Source of the DNA: DBFJGL01 sp048394785
GTDB lineage: Bacteria; Bacillota; Clostridia; Christensenellales; CAG-917
Length of the DNA: 12,613 bases
Assembly (NCBI GenBank): GCA_048394785.1
Contig: DBFJGL010000071.1
Coordinates: forward strand, 1-12,613
Direction: 5' to 3'
The translations under genes and the position numbers were made by a program. The notes below the pieces were generated by a model. It saw only the letters and a list, made by a program, of their open reading frames with translations, had not been told where the DNA came from and did no database searches. Below are positions 7,220-12,613 of the stretch, in pieces. Numbering within the stretch: position 1 is the stretch's first letter; every line of letters begins with the position of its first letter.

Positions 7220-8875
7220 TCACATCAGTCCGTCGATTACGCCCGTAGCCGTGTCAATGGTTATTCTGTCGGTGTTGGGTGACGACGGCAGTCCGGGCAT
7301 AAGCAGAATTTTACCGCTTATTACCACCAGAAAACCTGCGCCGGCTCTGGCAATTACGTCTTTTATTTCAAAAGTGAAGTTCTCGGGCGCGCCCAAGGCT
7401 TTTTCGTCGCAGGAGAATGAATACTGTGTTTTGGCAATGCAAATCGGATATTCGGCATATTCGGGATTGAGTTTTATTTTGGCAAGGTGACGTTTTGCTT
7501 CTTCGGAATATACTACGTCGGTTGCGCCGTAAACTTCTTTTGCTACCGCTTCGATTTTTTCTTCGGGCGACGCAGTCAGCGGATATGCGAATTTTATGTC
7601 GGGGGCGGCGTCTTCGCACAGCGCGGCGACTGCCTCCGCAAGCTTGACGGCACCCTTGCCTCCGTCGGAAAATCCGGTTGTCGGTATTGCGGTGCTGCCT
7701 GCCTGTTCGCACAGTTCCTTTATCAAATTTATTTCTTTGTCGCTGTCAAACGGGAAACGGTTTATTGCGACTATGGTGCGCATGCCGTAGCGGTGCATAT
7801 TGTCGAGATGTCTGCGCACGTTTTTGAAACCGAGCCTGAGCGCGGCTTCGTTTTCCTCTTTGGTCTGTTCTTTGGACACTCCGCCGTTATACTTTATACT
7901 GCGCGCGGTTACCACCACCACAACCGCGGATGGCTTTATGCCGGCAAGACGGCATTTTATATCGAGGAATTTTTCTCCGCCGAGTTCTGCGCCGAAACCT
8001 GCTTCCGTTACGACGTACTCGCTGCGTGCGAGCGCGGTTTTGGTGGCAAGTATGCTGTTGCACCCGTGCGCGATGTTTGCAAAAGGACCGCCGTGCACAA
8101 GCGCGGGCGTACCGCCTATGGTCTGCACGAGGTTTGGTTTTATGGCTTCTTTCAGCAATACGGTCATAGATTCTTCCGCCCTCAAATCACGCGCGCGGAT
8201 TTCATATCCGTCTTCATTATAACCGATAAGGATGTTGCCGAGCCTGTATTTGAGGTCGTCAAGCGACGTCGCAAGACACAGTATCGCCATTATTTCGCTT
8301 GCCGCGGTAATGGTAAACCCGTCGAGTCTGGGTACGCCGTTGAATTTGCCTCCCAGTCCCACTTCCACTTCGCGCAGAGCGCGGTCGTTCAAGTCAAGAC
8401 ATCTGCGCCACACTACCTCTTTGATTTTGAGCGCGTTTCCTTGGTGAATATGATTATCTATAAGCGAGGACAGCAAGTTGTTTGCCGAGGTTATGGCGTG
8501 GAAATCGCCCGTAAAATGCAGATTTATATCCTCCATCGGCACGACTTGCGAATATCCGCCTCCGCACGCGCCGCCCTTTATGCCGAATACGGGACCGAGC
8601 GACGGTTCGCGCAGCGCAAGCACGGTTTGTTTGCCGATAAGGTTCATTCCGTCGGCAAGCCCAATGCCGACCGTGGTTTTGCCTTCGCCGAGGGGGGTTG
8701 GGTTCATCGCGGTGACAAGTATCAGCTTTCCTTTCTGTCCCGACAAGTCTACGGGGACTTTGGCTTTGTAATGTCCGAAACACTCTATTTCATCGGGAGA
8801 ATATCCGAGTTTCTCGGCGACTTTCTCAATTCTTTGCAGTTTGGCTTCGCGGGCAATCCGGGCGTCCGATAACAT
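7220..8875 (-). CDS. fhs: Formate-tetrahydrofolate ligase
   Basis: This enzyme joins formate to tetrahydrofolate with ATP, giving 10-formyl-THF for one-carbon metabolism; in acetogens it is a methyl-branch step of the Wood-Ljungdahl pathway. The 551-residue length is close to the usual 555-560. The N-terminal nucleotide-binding loop TPLGEGKTT lies at residues 60-68. Other strongly conserved family segments are REPSLGPVFGIKGGA, MEDINLHFTGD, HGGPFANIAHGCNS, TEAGFGAELGGEKF and, near the C-terminus, AGAGFLVV and MPGLP. No frameshift is visible. The ATG is preceded by a GGAGGG ribosome site (complement of 8880-8885). It is transcribed convergently with the hydrogenase operon and divergently from the decarboxylase-family gene. 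Its position beside hydrogenases fits H2/formate metabolism, but no other Wood-Ljungdahl gene is present here, so acetogenesis cannot be claimed. Confidence 0.98.
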   Translation of the reverse strand: MLSDARIAREAKLQRIEKVAEKLGYSPDEIECFGHYKAKVPVDLSGQKGKLILVTAMNPTPLGEGKTTVGIGLADGMNLIGKQTVLALREPSLGPVFGIKGGACGGGYSQVVPMEDINLHFTGDFHAITSANNLLSSLIDNHIHQGNALKIKEVVWRRCLDLNDRALREVEVGLGGKFNGVPRLDGFTITAASEIMAILCLATSLDDLKYRLGNILIGYNEDGYEIRARDLRAEESMTVLLKEAIKPNLVQTIGGTPALVHGGPFANIAHGCNSILATKTALARSEYVVTEAGFGAELGGEKFLDIKCRLAGIKPSAVVVVVTARSIKYNGGVSKEQTKEENEAALRLGFKNVRRHLDNMHRYGMRTIVAINRFPFDSDKEINLIKELCEQAGSTAIPTTGFSDGGKGAVKLAEAVAALCEDAAPDIKFAYPLTASPEEKIEAVAKEVYGATDVVYSEEAKRHLAKIKLNPEYAEYPICIAKTQYSFSCDEKALGAPENFTFEIKDVIARAGAGFLVVISGKILLMPGLPSSPNTDRITIDTATGVIDGLM

Positions 8876-8902
8876 AAAACCCTCCGTATGATAAGAATAT
8901 AT

Positions 8903-8926
8903 TTAATATAACACAATACTTACCAA
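8903..8926 (-). promoter_or_regulatory. Weak candidate promoter for fhs
   Basis: On the complementary strand, TTGGTA (8921-8926) is a four-of-six -35 match, followed by AT-rich sequence containing TATATT-like hexamers at longer than ideal spacing (about 18-19 bases). The short, AT-rich gap must hold the fhs promoter, but the exact hexamers are uncertain. Confidence 0.25.
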
Positions 8927-8944
8927 AATTCAATGCATAAAGTC

Positions 8945-8973
8945 TTGTCGGCGGCGGCGAGGTATATTATAAT
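8945..8973 (+). promoter_or_regulatory. Sigma-A-type promoter for the PLP decarboxylase-family gene
   Basis: TTGTCG (8945-8950, four of six) and a perfect TATAAT (8968-8973) are separated by 17 bases. Transcription would begin near 8980, leaving a leader of about 60 bases before the ATG at 9040. No riboswitch or strong hairpin is visible in that leader. Confidence 0.65.
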
Positions 8974-9039
8974 TTATTTGTCGGGAGCATTACGCAGTTC
9001 GGCATTAAAATTCCGAAATTGAATTTCCGACCTGAAACT

Positions 9040-10524
9040 ATGAAAGATTTGCCGCTCACATCAAAATTGCGCGCGCTCGAAAGGGACAAACCGCTTGCTA
9101 TGCATATGCCGGGACATAAGCGCAACATTTCGGAATTTCCCTATCTCGCGCAGATCGGGGGAGATATCGATATAACCGAAATAGACGGTTTCGACAATCT
9201 CAATTCCGCGCGCGGCATACTGTCGGATTTGTGCGGACGCGCGGCAAGGCTTTACGGAGCACGGCGCACCTTTATTTCGGTAAACGGTTCGACGGGAGCC
9301 GTACTTGCCGCCATATCCTCAGTTACGACGGAGGGCGACAGCATACTCGTTGCGCGCAACTGTCATAAATCCGTATATAACGCGGTTGAAATAAACGGGC
9401 TTGACGCAGATTATATTTTGCCGAGCACGGTTTTCGGTTTCGGATTTTTTGCTTCCGACAGCCCGTCGGACGTCGAAAACGCCCTCGGCAAAAAAAGATA
9501 CAAAGCCGTCGTAATCACTTCGCCCACTTACGAAGGCGTGATAAGCGATATAGAGGCAATATCCGAAATTGTGCACAGACACGGCGCGGTGCTCGTTGTC
9601 GACAGCGCGCACGGAGCACACCTCGGGTTCGGAGGTTTTTGCGGCGGCGCGACGGAGTTCGGCGCGGACATAGTCGTTCAAAGCCTTCATAAAACATTGC
9701 CGTCGCTCACTCAGACCGCGCTTTTGCATATATGCACGCCTGTTGTCGACGAGAGAGAAATTGCACGAAAAATGTCGGTTTTCTGCACTTCGAGTCCGTC
9801 GTACGTTTTGCTGTCGTCCGTCGAGGGTTGCATTTCGTATATGGAAAAATACGGCGACGGCAGGTTGAAAAGAATAAAGGACGAACTTGATGATTTTTAT
9901 GAAAAAGCGGCGGAGTTCAATAGACTTAAAGTCTTTGATTATTCTCGATATAAAAACGACGATATTTACGCATTCGACACTTCAAAGATATATATAGATA
10001 CGGTAAACCTCGGATTAAGCGGTTATGAGTTCAAGAAAGCGTTGCTTCAAAATTGCGGCGTCGAGCTTGAGGCGGCGTATAATACGGGTGCGCTGGCTAT
10101 GGTTTGCGCAGGCGACGACGGGGAAAGCGTTAACCGACTTTTCGATAGCCTTGCCGTCTGCGATTTGCAATGCGGCAAAGACTTGCCGTCTGAGAAGAAA
10201 ATTGATAAACAAAAAAGTGTTTGCGTACCCGCCGCAAATGCGCTGACTGTGCTCCCGAAAAAAACGTATTCTTCGCGTGCGGCATTCGATTGCGCGGCGA
10301 AAGGCGAAGCGGAAACGGTTCTGCTCGATGACGGTTTGAATAGGATTTGTGCGGAAAACGTATGGCTTTATCCGCCCGGAGTCCCGATTATCGTTGCGGG
10401 CGAGGTTATCGGCGAGGAGATATTGAGCGTTATTTATCGTGCGATTCAGGCAGGCGCGCAGGTCGAGAGCGATTGCGGATTGCTGCCCGACAAAATAAAA
10501 GTGCTGACGAAAACGGTCCTCTGA
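9040..10524 (+). CDS. PLP-dependent Orn/Lys/Arg decarboxylase-family protein
   Basis: This is a fold-type I PLP enzyme of the Orn/Lys/Arg decarboxylase family in its short form, resembling YaaO/SpeA of Bacillus. It has the N-terminal MPGHKR motif and a serine-rich PLP-phosphate region (NGSTGAV). Asp188 in DSAHGAHLGF is positioned to contact the pyridine nitrogen, and Lys218 in SLHKTLPS is the Schiff-base lysine. A C-terminal domain carries LYPPGVP and a GEVIGEE segment, as in the family's C-terminal domain. The substrate (arginine, lysine or ornithine, for polyamine synthesis or acid tolerance) cannot be told from sequence. I chose the ATG at 9040 (494 residues), because homology begins right after it. 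A TTG at 9019 would add seven residues. Neither start has a clear Shine-Dalgarno, so the start is uncertain. It is transcribed alone, divergently from fhs. Confidence 0.88.
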   Translation: MKDLPLTSKLRALERDKPLAMHMPGHKRNISEFPYLAQIGGDIDITEIDGFDNLNSARGILSDLCGRAARLYGARRTFISVNGSTGAVLAAISSVTTEGDSILVARNCHKSVYNAVEINGLDADYILPSTVFGFGFFASDSPSDVENALGKKRYKAVVITSPTYEGVISDIEAISEIVHRHGAVLVVDSAHGAHLGFGGFCGGATEFGADIVVQSLHKTLPSLTQTALLHICTPVVDEREIARKMSVFCTSSPSYVLLSSVEGCISYMEKYGDGRLKRIKDELDDFYEKAAEFNRLKVFDYSRYKNDDIYAFDTSKIYIDTVNLGLSGYEFKKALLQNCGVELEAAYNTGALAMVCAGDDGESVNRLFDSLAVCDLQCGKDLPSEKKIDKQKSVCVPAANALTVLPKKTYSSRAAFDCAAKGEAETVLLDDGLNRICAENVWLYPPGVPIIVAGEVIGEEILSVIYRAIQAGAQVESDCGLLPDKIKVLTKTVL

Positions 10525-10530
10525 TATATT

Positions 10531-10548
10531 GACGGCAACGTCGGTTTT
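10531..10548 (+). terminator. Weak possible terminator after the decarboxylase-family gene
   Basis: GACG (10531-10534), GCAA tetraloop and CGTC (10539-10542) form a small hairpin followed by GGTTTT. The stem is only 4 bp, so termination would be inefficient, but it is the only candidate between this stop codon and the SCIFF promoter. Confidence 0.3.
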
Positions 10549-10575
10549 ATAAGAAGGACTCGAATGCAAAAGAGT

Positions 10576-10604
10576 TTGACAAACACGGAATATACAAATA
10601 TAAT
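10576..10604 (+). promoter_or_regulatory. Perfect-consensus sigma-A promoter of the SCIFF gene
   Basis: TTGACA (10576-10581) and TATAAT (10599-10604) both match the consensus at every position and are separated by exactly 17 bases. Transcription should start near 10611, giving a leader of about 39 bases. This predicts strong, probably constitutive expression of the precursor peptide. Confidence 0.88.
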
Positions 10605-10620
10605 ATATTTATAAAACAAT

Positions 10621-10643
10621 CTTAGGCGAAAGCCGTTAAGGAG
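10621..10643 (+). promoter_or_regulatory. Leader hairpin with GAAA loop overlapping the SCIFF ribosome site
   Basis: CTTA-GGC (10621-10627) can pair with GCC-TAAG (10632-10634 and 10637-10640, with G and T bulged at 10635-10636), closing a GAAA tetraloop. The 3' arm includes the first bases of the Shine-Dalgarno AAGGAG (10638-10643), which lies 6 bases before the ATG at 10650. It could stabilise the 5' end of the mRNA or modulate ribosome access. Confidence 0.5.
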
Positions 10644-10649
10644 AAAGAT

Positions 10650-10796
10650 ATGAAAAGAATAATCACGCTTAATACTCGCGACCTCAACAAGAGCAAACAG
10701 AACGGCGGCTGCGGCGAGTGCCAAACTTCCTGCCAATCCGCGTGCAAGACTTCCTGCGGAGTTGCAAACCAGAAGTGCGAAAATAAGGCGAAATAA
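10650..10796 (+). CDS. scfA: SCIFF ranthipeptide precursor (six cysteines in forty-five residues)
   Basis: This 48-residue RiPP precursor peptide begins MKRIITLNTRDLNKS, a typical SCIFF leader. Its core contains six cysteines, Cys21, 24, 28, 32, 36 and 43, within the highly conserved CGECQTSCQSACKTSC block followed by GVANQKCE. It has no signal peptide. The adjacent radical SAM maturase is expected to form thioether crosslinks from cysteine sulfurs to carbon atoms of acceptor residues. In the characterised SCIFF peptides the mapped crosslink joins Cys32 to Thr37. Here position 37 is Gly, although the surrounding spacing is intact. AAGGAG at 10638-10643 supports the start. The gene is too short for many ORF callers. 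It has its own consensus promoter and a hairpin-rich gap before the maturase. The biological role of SCIFF is not established. Confidence 0.95.
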   Translation: MKRIITLNTRDLNKSKQNGGCGECQTSCQSACKTSCGVANQKCENKAK

Positions 10797-10815
10797 GTTT
10801 TATTTTGAGCGATGC

Positions 10816-10833
10816 GAGGCGCGTCTGCGCCTC
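10816..10833 (+). other. Hairpin after SCIFF stop
   Basis: GAGGCGC (10816-10822) and GCGCCTC (10827-10833) pair perfectly over 7 bp around GTCT. An A-rich stretch follows instead of a T tract, so it looks like an mRNA-stabilising 3' hairpin, not a terminator. An upstream TTTGAG (10804-10809) could pair instead with CTCAAA (10831-10836), giving an alternative fold that uses the same 3' bases. Confidence 0.6.
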
Positions 10834-10860
10834 AAACAAAATTCTAAAACAATCAAAGAC

Positions 10861-10903
10861 GCCGCAGTAAGCGGCATTCGCCCGCGAGTCGGGCATTTTA
10901 TTT
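10861..10903 (+). terminator. Tandem hairpins, terminator-like, directly before the maturase start
   Basis: Two small stems lie back to back: GCCGC/GCGGC (10861-10865 / 10871-10875, loop AGTAA) and GCCCG/CGGGC (10880-10884 / 10890-10894, loop CGAGT). The second is followed at once by ATTTTATTT (10895-10903) and then the maturase ATG. A GC-rich stem plus an interrupted U tract resembles a leaky intrinsic terminator. Read-through would give a small amount of maturase mRNA relative to precursor mRNA. Confidence 0.55.
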
Positions 10904-12274
10904 ATGGTACATTTATTTGCACAAAACGGATATAACATTGCGGTTGACGCGGCAAGCGGAAGCGTGCACGTTTTGGATGACGCGAGCGCGGCGGCTGTGC
11001 GTATGCTGTCGGACGGCTGCGACAGAGCCGAAATTGCTAAAGAACTTGTCGGCGGTTTCGGACTTTCGGTTGAGGATATAAAAGACTTGTTTTCGGACAT
11101 AGACGAGTTGATTGCTCAAAACAAGCTGTTTTCCGAAGACAAATTCCGTCCCGACGTAGATAAACTCGCAAAGCGTTCGACTCTGATAAAGGCGTTGTGC
11201 CTGCACGTCGCCCACACCTGCAATCTCGACTGCGAATACTGCTTTGCAAGCCAGGGCAAATATCACGGCGAGCGTGCTCTTATGAGCGTTGAAGTGGGCA
11301 AGCGAGCGTTGGATTTTTTGATTGAAAATTCGGGGGACAGACACAATCTCGAAGTTGACTTTTTCGGCGGCGAACCTCTTATGAATTGGAACGTCGTAAA
11401 AGAGTTGGTCGCTTATGCGCGAAGCGTAGAAAAGCGGTATAACAAAAACTTCCGCTTTACCTTAACGACCAACGGAATGCTCGTCGACGACGAGGTAATC
11501 GAATTTGCGAACAGAGAGATGGATAACGTCGTTATGAGTCTGGACGGCAGAAAGCGCGTCAACGACCACTTCCGGCATACTGTAGGCGGCGTTGGTAGCT
11601 ACGACATAATTGTACCCAAATTCCAAAAATTCGCAAAAGAACGCGGAGATAAGGACTATTATATCCGCGGCACTTTTACGCACAATAATCCGGATTTTAT
11701 GGCGGATATAGACGAAATGCTTGCTTTGGGCTTCGACAGACTAAGTATGGAGCCCGTCGTGTGTCCGCCGTCGTCCCCGTACGCGCTTACGGAGGAGGAC
11801 AAACGCACAGTGTACAGACAATACGAGCTGCTCGCAGACAGACTGATTGAACGCAGGCGCGAGGGCAGACCGTTTACGTTTTATCATTATATGCTCGATT
11901 TGGAAGGCGGTCCGTGCATATACAAGCGGCTGTCGGGGTGCGGTTCGGGCACGGAATATCTTGCGGTTACGCCTACGGGCGAACTTTATCCCTGCCATCA
12001 GTTTGTCGGCGAAAAGGAATATTGCGTCGGCGACGTGTATAATGGCATAACAAACGAGGCGGTCAGAGACAAGTTCAAGAAATGCAATGTATATTCCAAG
12101 TCGGAATGCGCCGAGTGTTGGGCGCGGCTGTTCTGCTCGGGAGGGTGCGCCGCCAATGCGTACCACGCTACGGGCGATGTCAACGGCGTTTATTCGGACG
12201 GCTGCGATATGTTCAAAAAACGTATGGAGTGCGCGATAGCCGTAAACGTGGACGAGCTTATGGAACGGCAGTAA
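10904..12274 (+). CDS. scfB: Radical SAM SCIFF peptide maturase (thioether-forming, SPASM family)
   Basis: This 456-residue radical SAM enzyme installs Cys-to-carbon thioether bonds in the SCIFF precursor encoded just upstream. The N-terminal about 90 residues (beginning MVHLFAQNGYN, the family's usual start) correspond to the precursor-binding RRE-like domain. The radical SAM [4Fe-4S] motif is CNLDCEYC (Cys106/110/113), followed by FFGGEP (155-158 for GGEP). The C-terminal SPASM region has Cys338, Cys346 and Cys364 (in LYPCHQF), then SECAECWARLFCSGGC and a final DGCDMFKKRMEC. These are ligands for two auxiliary [4Fe-4S] clusters in this family. The length is typical. The ATG at 10904 is chosen by homology. 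No Shine-Dalgarno is visible before it, and the preceding bases are a terminator-like hairpin and a T/A run. No transporter or protease gene follows within the window. Confidence 0.96.
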   Translation: MVHLFAQNGYNIAVDAASGSVHVLDDASAAAVRMLSDGCDRAEIAKELVGGFGLSVEDIKDLFSDIDELIAQNKLFSEDKFRPDVDKLAKRSTLIKALCLHVAHTCNLDCEYCFASQGKYHGERALMSVEVGKRALDFLIENSGDRHNLEVDFFGGEPLMNWNVVKELVAYARSVEKRYNKNFRFTLTTNGMLVDDEVIEFANREMDNVVMSLDGRKRVNDHFRHTVGGVGSYDIIVPKFQKFAKERGDKDYYIRGTFTHNNPDFMADIDEMLALGFDRLSMEPVVCPPSSPYALTEEDKRTVYRQYELLADRLIERRREGRPFTFYHYMLDLEGGPCIYKRLSGCGSGTEYLAVTPTGELYPCHQFVGEKEYCVGDVYNGITNEAVRDKFKKCNVYSKSECAECWARLFCSGGCAANAYHATGDVNGVYSDGCDMFKKRMECAIAVNVDELMERQ

Positions 12275-12412
12275 ACGGATATATATGCAGGGCATAATGC
12301 CGTCGTACGAAAAATATGGACGAATTAGATGTGCGTGGTAAAGCCGATTGAAGCGTGGCTATAAAGCGATTAAAGTCTGACGAGTGAATAACTCATAATA
12401 AAAACCTCTCCT
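12275..12412. other. Non-coding stretch after the maturase, nothing identified
   Basis: No reading frame here has a ribosome site or recognisable product. The longest small candidate is an 18-codon frame at 12285-12341 without support. The AT content rises toward its end. GAGT/ACTC (12382-12385 / 12391-12394) is a small inverted pair. There is no clear terminator immediately after the maturase stop. Confidence 0.5.
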
Positions 12413-12473
12413 GTTACGGTGTATTCTATAGGGAGTTTGGAAAAGCATTAAAAAATTATGAATACACCGTAAC
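12413..12473. repeat. Perfect 14-bp inverted repeat with 33-base loop
   Basis: GTTACGGTGTATTC (12413-12426) is exactly complementary to GAATACACCGTAAC (12460-12473). The 33 bases between are AT-rich. The arms lack the RYYYAAC/GTTRRRY pattern of integron attC sites. It could be the stem of a non-coding RNA, an element terminus or a miniature inverted-repeat relic. No flanking target duplication or transposase is visible. Confidence 0.75.
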
Positions 12474-12487
12474 TGGGCAAGTCAATG

Positions 12488-12524
12488 CAAAACAGGATAT
12501 GGATTCCATATCCTGTTTTGTTTG
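12488..12524. terminator. Strong intrinsic terminator (15-bp stem)
   Basis: CAAAACAGGATATGG (12488-12502) pairs perfectly with CCATATCCTGTTTTG (12506-12520) around an ATT loop, and TTT follows. The A run before and T run after make it usable in both directions. On the + strand it is the first convincing terminator after the maturase gene. On the - strand it could end a gene lying beyond the window. Confidence 0.8.
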
Positions 12525-12613
12525 ATGTCAACAACATATCATTATTGACTAAAAAATAAGTATTACTTGAGAGAATAAATTCACAAGTAAAATTAAATAG
12601 CACCGCCAATGTC
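12525..12613. other. AT-rich non-coding end of window
   Basis: The last 73 bases have only 19 G or C (about 26 percent), far below the genes in this window. I see no recognisable coding sequence, promoter pair or RNA gene. It may be the flank of a differently composed segment. Confidence 0.4.

Noticed and set aside
7487..8872. 461-codon open frame on the + strand opposite fhs
   Set aside because: It is a shadow of fhs caused by GC-biased codon positions; the - strand protein is an unambiguous, full-length family member.
8876..9039. Riboswitch in the fhs / decarboxylase intergenic region
   Set aside because: The gap is short and AT-rich, with promoters on both strands and no stable stem set of a known riboswitch class.
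10564..10614. Sixteen-codon frame (MQKSLTNTEY...) preceded by AAGAAGGA
   Set aside because: It lies exactly over the perfect -35/-10 promoter of scfA and would end within a few bases of the expected transcript start, so the sequence is better explained as promoter.
12285..12341. Eighteen-codon frame after the maturase (MQGIMPSYEK...)
   Set aside because: There is no ribosome site and no recognisable motif, and its length is within chance expectation.
12413..12473. Integron attC-like site
   Set aside because: The arms do not fit the RYYYAAC/GTTRRRY core sites and no integron cassette gene or integrase is present.
12448..12612. 54-codon open frame on the - strand running off the window end
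   Set aside because: It reads straight through the terminator hairpin, has no recognisable motif and lies in AT-rich DNA; it could be the 3' end of a gene beyond the window but cannot be supported.
1..12613. CRISPR array, tRNA, rRNA, insertion sequence or phage genes
   Set aside because: No spaced direct repeats, tRNA cloverleaf, rRNA segment, transposase or phage protein was recognised on either strand.

Overview
The window reads as a chromosomal segment of an anaerobic Firmicute of the class Clostridia. The evidence is [FeFe]-hydrogenases, formate-tetrahydrofolate ligase, a SCIFF ranthipeptide pair (a marker largely confined to Clostridia), good AAGGAG-type ribosome sites and sigma-A-like promoters. 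Coding DNA has roughly balanced base composition with many GCG and CGC codons. An uncultured gut Clostridia lineage is plausible, but the sequence alone does not fix the genus.

Region 1 (1-2325, + strand) is the end of an aromatic amino acid operon. It holds the 3' part of prephenate dehydratase (pheA), an AroE-AroK fusion (shikimate dehydrogenase plus shikimate kinase) and type II dehydroquinase (aroQ). The genes abut or overlap, so they are probably translationally coupled. Together they cover dehydroquinate to shikimate-3-phosphate and the committed step to phenylalanine.

Region 2 (2326-6979, + strand) is a four-gene hydrogenase locus. It has a thioredoxin-like [2Fe-2S] protein, a sensory-type [FeFe]-hydrogenase with Fes and PAS domains, a SpoIIE/PP2C-type phosphatase with an extra C-terminal domain, and a second [FeFe]-hydrogenase with an intact H-cluster motif set. 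The layout matches the Thermoanaerobacterium hfs operon. A reasonable model is that the catalytic enzyme makes or uses H2, while the PAS hydrogenase senses H2 or redox state and passes the signal to the phosphatase. A palindrome overlaps a candidate promoter upstream. A bidirectional terminator separates this operon from the convergent fhs gene.

Region 3 (7220-10524) has two divergent genes: fhs (- strand) and a PLP-dependent Orn/Lys/Arg-decarboxylase-family protein (+ strand). About 160 bp between them carries a candidate promoter for the + gene and a weaker one for fhs.

Region 4 (10525-12274, + strand) is the RiPP system. A 48-residue SCIFF precursor (six cysteines) sits under a perfect TTGACA-N17-TATAAT promoter. 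An intercistronic region with three hairpins follows, then the radical SAM SCIFF maturase. The precursor has glycine where the characterised SCIFF peptides have the threonine that accepts the thioether crosslink. The maturase start has no visible Shine-Dalgarno and lies just after a terminator-like hairpin.

Region 5 (12275-12613) has no supportable gene. It becomes AT-rich and contains two long perfect inverted repeats, one of them a strong terminator. It may be the edge of a different or acquired segment.
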